Shown here: positions 38,641 through 52,700 of the stretch, in pieces | Layout: each line of letters starts with the position of its first letter | Position numbering within the stretch: the stretch's first letter is position 1 | Source of the DNA: Albula goreensis | Taxonomy: Eukaryota; Chordata; Actinopteri; Albuliformes; Albulidae | Direction of reading: 5' to 3' | DNA: 64,000 nt | NCBI GenBank assembly: GCA_022829145.1 | Contig: CM040743.1 | Coordinates: 32,878,841 to 32,942,840, forward strand | Translations under genes and position numbers: made by a program | Notes under the pieces: generated by a model | What the model was told of the DNA's origin: nothing | Seen by the model: the letters and a program-made list of their open reading frames with translations, nothing else | Databases searched by the model: none

Positions 38641-40789
38641 GGGTTTGGTGTTGATTACTTGATTTAAGGAGCTATCCGTTCCAACAGATTTAAAGTTTTT
38701 TTGCACTCTGGCACTATGGAATTCAGTAATTATGGTTCCAGCTTAATTTCACCCTTAACCATAACACTTGAAACAAGACCCTAGGGCCCGTAAACAAAAA
38801 GCTGAAAGCAAATTCATATGAGTTACTCCTGTCTAAGTCCTAAAAATAAAAACTATTCTAATTGTTTACCCTGTCATGAATGCAAATTCTAAGATACCTG
38901 TTTCTGCTGTATGAATCAACTTCCTGCACAACCATGTTTACCATGCTCAAGGTTTTACCCTTAATTCTGTTAGTTAATAATCATGTATTGATATTTTGCA
39001 AGTCATAAACAAACATGTTTAACACAGATCTCATTAAATTTTTATCTTGGAAATGTAATTGACTATTGTCGGATCTTTTAGTTTCCTTCTTATATCCTGC
39101 AAAAAAAAAGATTTGCAAAAAAAAAAAAAAAGGACTTGTCATCTTAAGGTCCCTCAGGCGTGCATCTTTTCACCCCGTCATCTTGTCAGAGAAACCCTAA
39201 GTTAAGAGAATTCCTTACAATACCTGCATGGTCATTCAGTTTCAGCTAAGGAAGGCTCTGAGAAGCCATCTAGTTTTACAACAGATGTGGACAGAATTCT
39301 TTAAGAATTGGGTGCATGAATATTATTTGCCAGCTGCAGAAGCTAATGCCTGTAGCCCATAAAAACAAAACTACAGGGAGATGTGACATAATATGCAACA
39401 CCATGAAAGGGTGGAGTAACAATATTTTTCAGTAACTGACTGATCTGAGCCAATCTATCTTTTTGTAATAAACAGCAAATCCTTTTCATTTTGTTGAAGT
39501 ATGTCAGTAATTGACATTTCATTGTAGCTGTAGCCATTTTGTTGCCATGACATCCCATTCAAACCAGCACTACTATAATGGAACTATTGATAACACTGGA
39601 AAAACAACACGATCTCAGCCCTTGACGTCAGTCTGGTGCCAACTTATCAACACAAAGGGAAGTAGACCAGGTTGATAACGATGCTGACAAGTCAAAAGTA
39701 AAATTGTCTTTTTTGCGTCAAAGCCAACCTTTACAAATAAATTTACCTCAGAGTCATGATTTTTTTTTTTGGAGGGTTGGGGGCAATCATAGTGACGAAA
39801 AGAGCAAGAGGTCATGGGGGAATGACAGACCTATCACTTCAACAAAGCATTTTATATATACATATATACAGTTTTAAGATATTCATATACAAAAAAGTGT
39901 AACTGATACATTACTGATACATTTAAAAATGTCTTAATTCAGTACCGCTGGGTATTTTTCAGGAAGGGTCTGGCAGAAGCGTATCCTGAATGGAACCATG
40001 TCAGATGTTGCTACTTCGATCAGCTAACTTAATATGCACAGACCAGTTTCACAACCCAGAGCAAATGTCCAATGCTGATTAGAAGTGATCAGGAGTTAAA
40101 GCTTTGGGGGAAAAGTTGAACCAGTTCTGTACAGAACTGTTCTTTTGGAACAAACACATGATATGCTGAAGTCTAGGCTGCTTCTTAGGCTAAGGCCATG
40201 GGGTCTTTTATTGGGAAAGAATTGCCAAATCTGAAGGTCTTAAACAGTCGTTCAGTTCATCTGCAATACTTTCAAAAATTCCTAGCCCTAGAGGGTTGTT
40301 CTTTTTGTTGTTTTCTTTTTTCGCTGTATTTACTGTCAGTTGCTATTAAATTCTACTTTTCCTGCAAACAATACGCTACATGGAAGAGAATTGTTGTCCT
40401 GTCATAGGGTGATGACTGGAAATGCTGCGCTTACTGGAGTTGAGCCACCTCCCAAAATGCACTGGGCATAGTTTGGTGCATCATGATCTAATCCCACATC
40501 CTTCATCATTTTTAGCAAGGAGCGCCATCGACCCCATCCACCACTTGCCCACTTCTTTGAGGCCCACATGTCGAAAGACAGCCGCAACAGCTGCAGAGAG
40601 ACAGACGGACAAAAATGTATACATAAATATACAGCTCCTCATATAGGAGGTGCTGTAACAAAAAAAAATCCTGAATGCAAAGGCAGATTGATCTAATTCC
40701 CTCGTCCTCAGCCATTTTAGGAAAAGTATAAACACACAGACGGGTGCTGATCTGAAGAGGAAGGAGTGATGCATTTAAAGGAAGATGAG

Positions 40790-41160
40790 ATAACGGGGGG
40801 GAGGGGCTGTTTCTTGTCAGCCGAGCCCTGGCTTGCGGCGGGTACCAATTACTTGTCTCGGACCTGTCTCGCATCACATACTCCCTTTGGCTGAAGTCCC
40901 AGCTGGGCAAAGCGTGGCATTCTGTCCCCCCCCCCCCGGCTGACTGGTGGCCCTTCCTTCCTGGAGTTGGGGGCTTCTGGGTTCTGGTGGCAGGTCAGCA
41001 GCCATGAATCGCGCTGTTGTGAGGATTCGTCCTATCTGTTACAGCTTAGCTGTGCAGCAGGACTCTCGAACAGAAGGAAGCACAGTGGCCTATTCATCGC
41101 AGGCATGTCCTCTGTCCTGTATCTGAAGGAACAAATCAGACTGGGGCGCACATGAATCAA
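40790..41160. other. GC-rich non-coding block in myo10 intron 1
   Basis: It begins with a G7 run and contains a C12 run and unique sequence with CpGs (GGCTTGCGGCGGGTACC). No exon with plausible splice sites was recognised. Confidence 0.3.
40926..40937. repeat. C12 homopolymer
   Basis: A run of C at the edge of the GC-rich block at 40.79-41.16 kb in myo10 intron 1. Confidence 0.9.
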
Positions 41161-41482
41161 TCTCGCTCTATTCATTACTGCACCACATGCAAGAATCGAG
41201 AGCTGAATGACTAAGAATTGACTGGGGTACTGTATGCTGGGCAGTATGCATCATGCACATGGTAGACTAGAATTAGAAAAGTGCAACGTCTGTGAAAAGG
41301 GATTCATCTGAATAAACATATCTTGTTGGTTTTTATCTAGATATCTGTTTGGGTTGTTCCATTATGCATTAATGATTTTTGAGTGTTTTTTTGGTTGCCC
41401 TTCCTCCATTTCAGCAAGCACGAGCAAATGGAATGTAATCAGTATCCTTAGTCTTGTGAAATGTTGGCTGGTGATTTTTTTT

Positions 41483-41703
41483 TAATGGCACTAGGGCACC
41501 CTGTAGTCTAGTGGCTAAGGTACATGACTAGGACCCCTGAGGTTGGTTCTAGCCACAGCAAGATCACCATTGCTGTTGGTCCCCTGAGCAAGGCCCTCAA
41601 CCCCACATTACTCCTAGAGGTGATTGGCCCTTGGTTAGCCTAATCAAGTATAAGTCGTTTTGGATAAAAAGTGTCAGCTGAATGACTGTAATGTAATGGC
41701 ACT
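41483..41703 (+). mobile_element. tRNA-derived SINE with UnaL2-type 3' tail, with target-site duplications
   Basis: The body (about 41493-41693) begins AGGGCACCCTGTAGTCTAG and TGGCTAAGG, a degraded tRNA A-box region. It has a degraded B-box (GGTTCTAGCC) and a middle with GAGCAAGGCCCTCAACCCC. It ends TCGTTTTGGATAAAAAGTG, CAGCTGAATGACTG and TAATGTAATG. The GGATAA stem-loop and TGTAATG repeats are the tail used by the eel UnaL2 group of LINEs and the SINEs they mobilise. A perfect 10-base duplication, TAATGGCACT, flanks it at 41483-41492 and 41694-41703, although the right copy overlaps the tail repeat. It is inserted in myo10 intron 1 in sense orientation. Confidence 0.85.
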
Positions 41704-42084
41704 GTGTCTGATAGACCCATATTGGATGAACATCAGTAAAAGCTGCCTAGATCAAATCAGTACATTTTCATTGCTTGCTTGCACCTTAACACTTGCTGAA
41801 CTGGTACTTTTTCGGTGAGTGTGACCAATTTCCTGCTACGATTGTGAGAGTGTGACTGAACATGCACATGGACACCATGATGGATGGAACTTCCTGGTTC
41901 TACCTGTCATTGACTCATTAACCAATGAAAGACAGTAATCACTATAACAAAACATTATGACTCAAATTAGAGAGTTGCTGACAGCCAATAATTGTTTCAC
42001 CCATTATGAGGTCCATGAATCTTCACTTTCTTCACGCTGGCATTTTGGAATGTGGTGGCAAAACACAGTAACCACGAGCGCTTG

Positions 42085-42123
42085 CTCGGTGAGTAAGGGA
42101 GTGAGTCAGTGAGTGAGAGAGAG
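42085..42123. repeat. Degenerate (GAGT)n/(GA)n repeat
   Basis: GGTGAGTAAGGGAGTGAGTC followed by AGTGAGTGAGAGAGAGAC; a short purine-rich imperfect repeat. Confidence 0.75.
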
Positions 42124-43909
42124 ACAGCGGGAGAGACGCATCTTTTCCTAGGGCCACTTCCTCTGGTCACAGGCCAAAAAATTGTGTACAATCACAACAG
42201 CCTGGGGATGGGGCCGTGGCTAAACCCACTGAGCACAACAGCCACCTTTGTTGCTTCCCTGTAAGGCTGACAGGAACACAGAGGTGGCATGTGACCATGC
42301 ATAAAAGGCTTTCGCATTAGAACGAAACACAACCCCATTCCCACCCCTTGGTATGTGTGAGTCAAAGGAATATTCCAAGTAAGCAGGACTGATATTACAG
42401 CCCACTTTTGTGGTAAATAGAGTTATTTGTTGACAAATTTAACGAAACAAAAAAAAACAGGCTTCAAAGTACTGCCTTTTGAAAACCGTAACTGGCAGCA
42501 GTAAAAACCCATAATGGTAGCCCCACACATTTCTTGAAGAAGGCAGCGGTAACATAATAAGGGGACTGAATAGATAAATAAACCAGGAATGTTATTTTTC
42601 TGTGTTGGTACAAAAGTAAGTATTTCTTTTACTTCAAAGCTGCATTGGTTTCAAAGGGATATTTGAAAGATCGCTTTCAATGTGGAGTACAGGAAATGTG
42701 TTTTTGATGTTTTATTCAGTGTTAAAAGGAAGTTGATAAGTCATTGGCTCTCGGTTTAAACCTCCATGCCCGTGCTGAAATGTAGCTAACACAGAGCTTC
42801 TTTCTTATATTTGGACAGTGTTTCTTTATAGTTCATTGGGCACTCAGAAAAGGGTTTTTAGTATGCTAATTATGGCCACACTGATGTTGAGTCCAGGATT
42901 GATCATATTTCATTCAGTATTAAAAAGAGACGGAATGTTCAATCAGCTTTGACCTATCATTGCATGTCAAGGAATTAATAGTACTTTTCTGATGAAAAAA
43001 TGAAACCATTCTTATTGCATTATGTTGATATTAATATTGAATGCATTGGTCCAAAGGGAGATGTTTTATGTTTGATAAGCTCACGGAACAGTGGCAGAAT
43101 GACTGCAGACATATGATTCAGATAAAGTTCAAGAGTGCAGCCTTTTTAAGTGTCTTGATCTATTAAATACTTTTTGTCTTTCATGATGAGGAGATGACTA
43201 TACAACATTTAAATTAAAATCGCAGTTGAAAGGAACTGAGTGCTGTTATGCGAGCAGATTAAACCCAGGGAAAGGTTTTGGTTATCTGCCTCTGACTTGT
43301 GGCAATCATTTGTTTGTTTAGAGTTCAGCACATCCAACCCACTTTTCCCTTGGGCTTAATTATCAAGTGCCCTCTATCTGTTTTCTTAAACAAATTTTTT
43401 AGAATTTTTGCCTAACTTAAGAATTAAGGCTCTGCTGGGTTAGAATGTAACTTTTTTGTTTGTTACAATGACTGACTGACTTCACATCTTAAAAACCAAA
43501 TGTTGACCTAGTTTCCATGTAAAAACCCATTATGCAGGTACATTGTTGTGAATGGCAAACAGGGAAAGATAAACATGGGGTGGTTAAATATGTTGAATGC
43601 TGCTATAAATACCTAGGTCTCATTTGACTTACTATGCAAAGCCCTGACACACTGATTAGGATGACATAATGACACAGAGATAGGTAATCACAAGGCAAGG
43701 GAAACAAAATGGCTGGCTGACCATGATCTGTTGATGGATGCTTCCATGAGGGGAAGTGGTCAGACAAGATTTGATTGGCCAATTCATGAAAAATGTAGGT
43801 TTTTCAGAGAGAGGTTTTCTGAGGCGAAGATGCCCTCATAGCATCTTGTACGTTCTTCAGACCTGTATTAGCATGCCTAATTCTCCAACGATTAGGCTTC
43901 ACCTGGGTG

Positions 43910-45600
43910 TAAACGGGTAGCTCAGATTATCAGCTATCAGCCATCAGCTCCACAGTGTCCTCCGGGTAGCCAGCCTGTGGGAGAAAAAACCAGCTTGTGG
44001 TGCCAGAAGGTGAAAGGGTTCACGCTTCGACACACTAGGCCGATTTTTAGTCAGTCTGTTTCGGGAAGGGTGCACTGTCCCTCCTAAGGGCAAGTCAGAG
44101 AGCCGGTCGGTCATGACAGAGCTTGCTGTGGGCGGCCCGGTGTTTTTCACTCATCCGTGGGAGCCAGTGACACGTGCTCACAGACGCAGGTGAATGCGGG
44201 GAGGGAGCGGCAGAGAGGTGTGATGGGACCTCGCTGAGATACGCAAAGTGGCGTTAGCAGGATGACAGACCGTTTCTCATTAAGTGCGGAGCGCAGAGGC
44301 GACACAGTGGGATGGGCCATGATGCCGATGGCATCGAGGTGTGGAGAGCACAGCCCTAGAGGGGTGTCTGAAAGCGTAAATTTCACAGCGGTGATAATGA
44401 CTGCTTGGTACATGTCCCTGCATGCTTCTGACGCTTAACCAGACATGGGCGTGGATTGTCAAACTCTCTCCATTTACTTATTATTAATGATGCGTCACCA
44501 AGCACAGGCAAAATGTCAAACAAAGTTGAACATTTACTCAGTCATCAAAGACCAAAACGATTACTGAAAATAATGATCACACTGATCACATAATCAATAA
44601 TCGATTAACAAGTGACCACAAGATTATTTCATGGTTCAGTTTTACTGTCCTCCCTCTTTTCCTTAAGTGTGTTCATGATGGCAGTCAATGCACAAATTAT
44701 TTTCTGAAGACGTGCCATCATATAATTACTTCCTTCATTACACTGTCTTTTTCTGATGACCCTGATAAAATATCATCATGGCTGAAATATTTGTTGATAC
44801 AATTCATGCTTAAATGCTTTACTTAAGACATCTGCATAGGATTAGACAATCTGTTTGCAAGTCGTGCTCTCCTGATAACTACATTTCTCATGATGTTGTG
44901 CTAGCGCCATTAAGAGTTAAATGTCAAATGAAAGCAGTATGAGGTGCTACACCATTTGAAAAAGTTGTAACTTCCTCATTTTTTCACAGATGGTTTTATA
45001 GTTGAGACTGCTGTGATTCCCCTTGTTGTGATATCCCTGAGGTCGTTCCCACCTCTTCTTGTAAGTTCCCACAGTGGCGCGTTCCAGATTTTCTCTCTGT
45101 CATAAACTTCCCCCAGAAACACCCTACAGCTGTTCTCCAGCACCGAATAAAACTCAACATTATCCACTAAACCCTACTTTTCTATGCAAGAAGCCTTTCA
45201 CTACCATGGGAATGCAAGAATGTACTCTTAAATGCCTGGAGTACTGCGACTGGCACTCAGACTTAGCAATTACTTTATCTTGTGGGTTACTTGGTCCACG
45301 GAACAGATATTGTTGCCATCGAATCACAAAACGGGAAGGGGGATATGGAGATCGTTAAAGCTGAATGACTGCCTGATGAAAAGGCAAGGACGTGTTTATC
45401 AGCGGCCGTGTGTCACGTTGTTTGGTTTTCGGCGCTAGTCATGTTCGTTTGACAAAGAAACTGTCAACATGGCCCTGAGCGAGAGGAAGAGCCTTCTTCG
45501 AACCCTCATCCCTTCTGCTCTCCACCCTCTTCCAATAATTCTATAGGAAGGTGCTAGCTCGTACTGGGTCATTGGATTCATTCTCGCACGCCCAATTTGA
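43910..45600. other. Two GC-richer blocks flanking an AT-rich motif cluster, intron 1
   Basis: Blocks at about 43.91-44.45 kb and 45.05-45.6 kb have frequent CpG (GAGGCGACACAGTGG, CAGCGGCCGTGTG). Between them is the TGATCA/ATCGATTAAC cluster. There is no coding evidence. The arrangement is compatible with an intronic enhancer region. Confidence 0.25.
44571..44607. promoter_or_regulatory. Cluster of TGATCA and ATCAAT/ATCGATTAAC motifs
   Basis: Within 40 bases there are two TGATCACA repeats followed by TAATCAATAATCGATTAAC, a dense set of homeodomain/PBX/CUT-like half sites in intron 1. It is a motif cluster seen by eye only; AT-rich sequence produces such sites by chance fairly often. Confidence 0.2.
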
Positions 45601-46661
45601 TTCAACACTGTGGGGTGCTGAGCCTGAAAAGGGCTTGTGTATTTCTAAAGGTCTGCAGTTTCGCTTGTCACAGTCCTCAGAGTCATTCCTGTAGTGTAGT
45701 TCAGTAGTTCATCCATGGAATTATTGGATTAAAGCGAACGGGAGGGTCACAGCCCCAGCTCTTACAACGGGCATGTGACTTTCTGGCTGTGAATGAAATA
45801 AACAACTCATGGTCCCACTAACCGACTGAGCAGCTCCCACAATGATGATATTTCACCGCTAGGGTGGAATGGCCAAATCAGGACTCCCAGCATTTGACCA
45901 GTGCCTCACAAGTAATTGTCAACATGCAGGACAGAGTGATTGCTGTTTGTGCTTTCCTGTAGTTAGCATAAGATGTATTTTTGTTGATATTCTGAGACTG
46001 GTTTCATCCGCCCTAAAGAAACTAGTGTTTAACGTGCACCATCCCCAGAGGTGATGGCACTCTTTCAACCCGAAACAGACAAAAAGCTAACTGAGCGTGC
46101 CCGGACGTCAGTGAGTTCAATGTACCCTTTATCAGAATTGCTGCCTTATGCTCACAGTGCTTTTACCTTGTTTGAACCCACAGGGTGGTTCCTCAAAGAA
46201 CCGGCTTCGGTCATTGTGTGACTTTCAATGGCGTGCTCCAAAATAAACAGGTGGTCTCTTTTCAGACTGGCCTCTGGTTCAGTGCTGCTTAATTTCTAAA
46301 TATATCTCAACCACAAAACCTCCGAGCCAATGGGAGCAGCTAAAAAAGCATTGCTGATTTTCAAAGCAGGGAAAAGCCATTCTTTGTATCATTTGTGGTG
46401 ATGTACCGTCCTGCATCTTCCAGTCTTAAGTTAAGCTTGATTTCTAAAAATAGTTTTTACAAATAATGAACTCATACTTAGTTTTCAGTTAGTATATTTG
46501 GATGGTTTTGGTATATTGTGATTGTCAAGCCAATAAGAAAATTTGAGTATCTAGCCTAGTGTGTATGTACTGATTTTAACATGTTCATTAGCACTTGTGA
46601 CTGTGAGTCTGCCCTGAGTCGTGTCATCAGCACTGTCATATTTGATTCATGTTCTTTAATC

Positions 46662-46717
46662 GTAGTTTTGAAGTGGTAGTAGTGTGACTGTAATTTTGAA
46701 GCAGTAGTACTGTGACC
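46662..46717. repeat. Two tandem copies of a 28-base unit
   Basis: GTAGTTTTGAAGTGGTAGTAGTGTGACT-type unit, then GTAATTTTGAAGCAGTAGTACTGTGACC-type unit, differ at five or six positions. It is a small local duplication in myo10 intron 1, with no coding frame kept. Confidence 0.65.
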
Positions 46718-49700
46718 CTGTAACTGTTAGTTTGCATCTAGGTTTAGGTCTTTAGTGTACTATGATTCAAAGTCAGCAAGTCAGAACTGCTAAGTCATCG
46801 GGCTGACTAGATCCATACTTGTGAGAGAGAGATGATCAACATTTTCCTCCCGTCATATGCTGTATGGTGTGGAATGTAGTCATTGGCTCATATGTGAGTA
46901 TGTCAGATTTCTCTGCAATGGTCCCTGTACTGGCACAGATGCTAAACTGAAGTTTCAAATGTGAGAAAAAAAGGGGGAAATAAAATTGCGTGTTGTCAGT
47001 GAGTATTTCATACATATTTGTATAATTGGTCGTTTCTTGATTTTTGTGACTGTGCAGTGATGAAGTGCTACAGTTTTGGTTGCGAAATTATATACAGAGT
47101 CACACTTTTGGTTGACAAGTTGTTTACTGGGCTGTAGCCTAAGCCTTAAATCATAAAAAGTGAGAGACAGATGGAAGCAGATGGTCTACAGCAGGTCATG
47201 CATAAAATTGTCCTTGACTGACAGCGCGCTATCTTGGATTTTTAAATAAATAAATTTATCTCACCAGGAGAGCACCCTCACCTTGTGTTTTTCTAAAATG
47301 TAAAACTTATTTCAACCCCAGCCAGTCATATGTGGGTGAAGCGGTCTAGTATGTATGTGCTCTTCTGTCCGTCTGTAGCAGCAGTGGCCTTGCGTTCGCG
47401 TGAGATTCACTTACATCTCAGTTTTGACCTTTGACCCTACCTCTGCTCACTTGGTGTGCATGTTTCCATGGATTTTCCTGTGTGCAGAGGTCTTCTTGCA
47501 GCCCTGCCTAACGTCTGTCCCTTTGTCTGTTTAGCATTGCTGTCAAGATTTCAGACAAACAAAGATCTGTCTGCGGGATAATACCCTGCTACCGGCACGC
47601 ATCACTGACTTCCTGTGTTGGCTACATCGTTGACAACCGCACGCACAGGGCTGGCCTGTCCAGAATGTGACCAAGGTGACAGATTTGTAAAGCCAGGATG
47701 AAGACATGTTGCCATCGCTGTGAGGTCAATTCTCACTGAAGGTCTTTGAGTTTTCTCTGGTGTAAATCCCAGTGGTCCCTTCGTTCTGGATATTAAATTG
47801 GCTGAAATCACTCACACACTTATTTAAAAATGTAATCGTTTTTGTTCAGAACTTTTTTTCATTTTAAAAGGTTTTTTCAAAAGCTTGTGATGTGGATGTA
47901 CTAAATTAACACCTCTTTGGTAAAATGTGCCAAGCCTATGTCATCATAAAACCTTCGAAATCAATTACAGAATATCAGCAGTTTGCCTTTTTTATATGGT
48001 CTGTGAATAGCCTGTCAATGAGGTACTTTGGCACTCAACAAGTTACACTAGTTGAATTGCAAAAATGTTAGCCATAATTGTAACATGTTAATTTAAAACG
48101 TTTGTCTCCTATTGAGAGAATATGTTTCATGAGTTGTTGTCGGTGGTAAATGGTGGTGGGTGAAATATGCTGTAATTTTCAGTGATAGCCACAGGTCCCT
48201 CCCCTTAAATTGCAGCTGTTTGACGTAAAAAGAAGTTTTTGAAATTAGTGCCTTGAAAAGATCAGAGGAAACTCGGTAATCATAACAAGTACAGTTGTGC
48301 ATTCTTACTTGTGTTCAAAGGGCAATATATAGGGCAGCCGAACATACTGTTAAGTACAACTCCCATGACGGATTTTCTCTGAGGCCTTGAAACCAGACAT
48401 CTTAAAACTCAAAGAGAGTCAGCATTCTCAATCCATGGTAGTCCCTCCCTGGCAAAGTTATGGATGCTGTTTTTATGTGTTAAGAGCGCTTCTGTCCAAA
48501 TAAAGAGGGAATTTCGCACATTAAAAAAAAACGTTACTTTGAAGGGTCTTTGTAACGAGAATACTATGGTTCAATCAGAATTTACCCTTCTCTTCTTGAT
48601 TAGAATAACATTCCAGCCCAAGGGACTCGGCAGGGGATGGTATGTGAGATCTGAAATGGGGGCCAGGGCAACAGGAAGCCTCGTATAAGCAACTGAACTG
48701 GAGGTCAAATTCACCATGACAGAATCTGTATAATTCTCTGTGGCATGTGCTGCAAAGCCTATTTTGAAGTAGTGGTATTGGATTAGCAGTGGAAAAATTA
48801 ACTACATAATCTGCAGTCCTTTATAGTCACCCAGGAAAAACATATGGCCCATGAATTTTCATGTAAGAAATGTTCATAGATAAATAGTGTTGCTATGACG
48901 AATATATTAAAGTTTGGTGTTTGTTTTAAAGGAACCATTTCTCAATGTGTACATTTCGTTAGACATTTTTGGGTAGGGCTGTGTATTTTGATTATGCACA
49001 CCTGTACATATGTGTGTACAGAATACACAACGCCGGTAGACACGGACCACTTTCTAACTGACAACCCGCAATACTGTGGAAAATATAACCTGTTATTTCT
49101 GTAAACAAAGCAAGGTCTTCATGAAGAAAGGCTCATCGAAAATCGCTAAAAGCAAAATGGCAAGACTGAAGGAGCGCTTTCCCCTTTCAGGATTGTTTGA
49201 ATAGTATGAAGATTGTAGATTCAGATTAGTAGAGTCAACAGTGACTGCAGGTACAACTTAATCTGTCTTTTATTAAAAGTATAAAGTATATGCACGGCTT
49301 GCTAAGACCTGTTTCAAGTATTAAGCTAAAAACATGTGAGAACACTCTTCTTTGAGACATGTGTATGTATAAGGAATTGGATTGCTGACAATTTTTGTCT
49401 ATATTTACTACCTGGAGTAATGTACAGGTAGTTTTGTGGAAGTAGAAAGACTTTTAGCCTTTGGTGTGGGGGTTGGTGCCGACAAAGGCTTTAAATCTTA
49501 TCTTCAGGTGCATTTAAATTACACCTCCTCGGGGAATCGGCGAACTCCGTGGACCCCGGCAGTGGATACAACTCTTGTATCCATCTTGTATATGTGCATG
49601 TGTGTTTAACGAGAACAGCTGGGGTCAATGTGGCTTTTGTCATCTGAGAGCGTAAATGAGTTTTCAGGCCCTCCATCGTGTTTTCATGCAGCACTTTTCA

Positions 49701-52700
49701 TCACCTCCCCCATCCCCAGCATAAAGACAGCATTGACGCTGTGTCATCTTTCAGACCACCATTACCTCCCCCAGTACAATGTTTAAAATGGAGACATGCC
49801 GCATTTCTCCTGGAGAATGGTTATTTATGACGCTTTTTGCCACAGCTTGGCAGTAACTCGGGGTCGATATACAGCTGTTGGGCTTCCTTTTCTGATCTTA
49901 TAGACTGCACCCTGTCTGATCACCTGTTGTGGCAGCTGTCCATAATGCGTTTCTACTCATTTCCGCCGGACAGCAAAGCAAAACCGCGACTGTTCAGGGT
50001 TCAGTGGTGTTCTAACATCAGTGGAAATCATGCCACGAAGCAGTATTTTTCCTGGGTTTTTTTTTTTTTTTTTTTCAAAATTTGAGAATTTTTGGAATGA
50101 AATGGCTGTAAACAGCTGTAGGCCTGAGTTCGGACATGTGTGAACTTGGACCATGGGGGGAAGGGGGTAATTTTCTCCTCCAGAGCAGACATCCGGCATT
50201 CATGCTCATGCAGAAAGACTGTCTGTGAAAGGGAGACGTCTGCCACTCTCGAAGGAGAGGAGGATCTCTCCAAGACAAATTGCTAGGCTTGTAGCAAATA
50301 TGACAGGGAGAGCATGTGCAAAGACAAGAGTCTCCAGGAGTAATTGTTGCTCAGGTCCTTTGAGTGAAAATAGGCCACTTTCTGTGTTCCTCTGACATCC
50401 TTTTTTTTGGTTTTTTTGTACTTTTGTTTTTAAGTAAGCTACTGGGATCAAGGTGCATTCAAACAGATGTGATATTCTTATCTACACCCCAGATAGGAAA
50501 ACTAAAAGACTCTTTTCAGTCACGTCCTTCAGGTTTGAATGCTAATTGTGTGCAATCTGATTGCTGCGTTAGAAAAGGGAAGCACTTACAAACTTATCCC
50601 ACGGATGTTAATGATTAAACCCACCTGAAATCTGACAGTGTGACAGATGACTGCTTTGTGTCCTTCAGCTAATGATCTTTGTATTTCATTACAGGTGCTT
50701 TAATGAATTATTACATTTTTTGTAGTAAGTAGAAACAATAAGTGTTATCTGTGGAGCGGTGGTGTAATAGTTAAGCATATGGCATTTTTTTAAACATGGT
50801 TTTGCATTTAACCTTTTTTTAGGTTTAGAAAGGTGTGGGATAAATATTTTGTTTGGTTGAGCTGTTGGGTATTTAAACTGATCTGTCTGAGGAAATGTCC
50901 ATCTTTGAATAGCATTTACTAAAATCTGTATCAATGGAAACGGCCTTGGGAACAGTATCTGTTCACCAAATAAATTTACAATCTTAAAATATAACCAAAT
51001 GGAATGTCCTTGTGGCAGAATGTTAAGGGTTAATAGCCATTGGAATTAAATGTAAGTAAACCCAACACCCCCTAATCACTTTGAATTAACGTCTAAATCT
51101 GCCTTTGATAACCTGAACCTTTGATCTGGTTCTTCTATGTTTTTAAACTCAAAAAGGGAGACGCTTTGTGCTGTGATCACAGAGCTGAGAAGAGAGTCCT
51201 GTCTGTCATGCAAAGGTACTCATGTGACCCAAGCTTCAGTCAACGTTTGCTCATATTTTCAATATTTTAATGGTGTGCCAAACCAGAGGATGTGTGCAAC
51301 TTTAAATGGTGCTCCAGTGTCCTGAAGCACTGTGAGTGTAGTATTTCAAGTTAAATTGACTATTTTAGGTGAGTGGTTTTGTTCAGGTAATTGTGAGAGC
51401 TCTCATTCTAAATGGACTCCCATTAATGTCTGTAGAATAACAAACTTAACAGGTTGAACTTGCTATCCAGTTGTTGGGTTTGTTGTTTACACCCTCCACA
51501 CACACTCCATTACAGTTAGTCTGTACTCAAATTGAACTTGAGACAGCTCTAGTATGGATAATTTTGTAAATGGGAGCCAGTCAAAAATGATCCTCCAAAA
51601 TCATTTTTTAATACATTCGTTATCATGCATCATTATTACATTAAGGCTATGATACAATTAAACACATTATTAGTTTCATAACCATTTGGTGAATTCATAT
51701 CTAATGATTTACTATCTTGAAGATAGATGAGGCTCATTCTATAAAATATCAAGCATGTTACGTGAAAAAGCAGGGTCAGTAATGGCTATACATTGTTAAG
51801 CGAGCCCCAAAACAACTGCATTGTATGAGAAAGTAAAATATTTGGTTTTGCCTGTTACATGAGACCCCATGAGGTATGGATGAACTTTAACCCTAATTAT
51901 TCCGTGTTGTTTGAAAGTACTTCTTCCCCTTTTTGAAAACCATAGCATTGGTTTACAAGGGAGCAAATGTCTTCTTTTCACAGCATAATTTTAGGGTTGT
52001 GAAATAAATATCTGGGATAAGTGTCTTGTATGGGCTGGCAGGACAGGATTTGTTCTGCATGAATGAGCACAGAAAAAAGATTTGGACAGGAGAAGCAAGA
52101 GGTGATACACATAGAAGGACTCCATCCTGACATATCCTACAGCTATCTGTAGTTCCCATCTCTATGTGCTTTCATGAAATTCAAGGGAGGGACGGTCAGC
52201 ACTTTGGAAAATTTTAATGATATCAGTTGTCAGATATCTCTATTGTATTTGAACCTAAAATTTGAATCTCTCCAAGTGTGTCAGAATGAACCTCAGGCAA
52301 AAAGTTTGTTTGGCCACAATGAACACACAACCAAGTTTCTGGCTTTTTGAATACTGGCATATTTGTTAATTCTGGCATACTTGAAAGTGTCTGTCAACAA
52401 AAATACTTTTTCGACTTTATTTTTGTCATGTAGCATAAACAGTTTCTCAACTATGACTGGAATAAGTTCAACAATTAGTTCAATCCTGCTACTCCATGTT
52501 GGAGATCAGCGCCAAATTTGTGAAGCCCCACCCCTTATTTTTAAGTGGCCCTCAGGCTCCTAGGCCCTCCCACTGCTGTGCTGATGGCTTCAGAGTTAAT
52601 GAGTCTATAAAAATTTCTCTTATGCTCTATGGCTTTGCTCTCCAACAGGGCAGGCTGTGGCCACACAGGTTGCAGCTCACGCCAACAGCAATCCGTTGCA

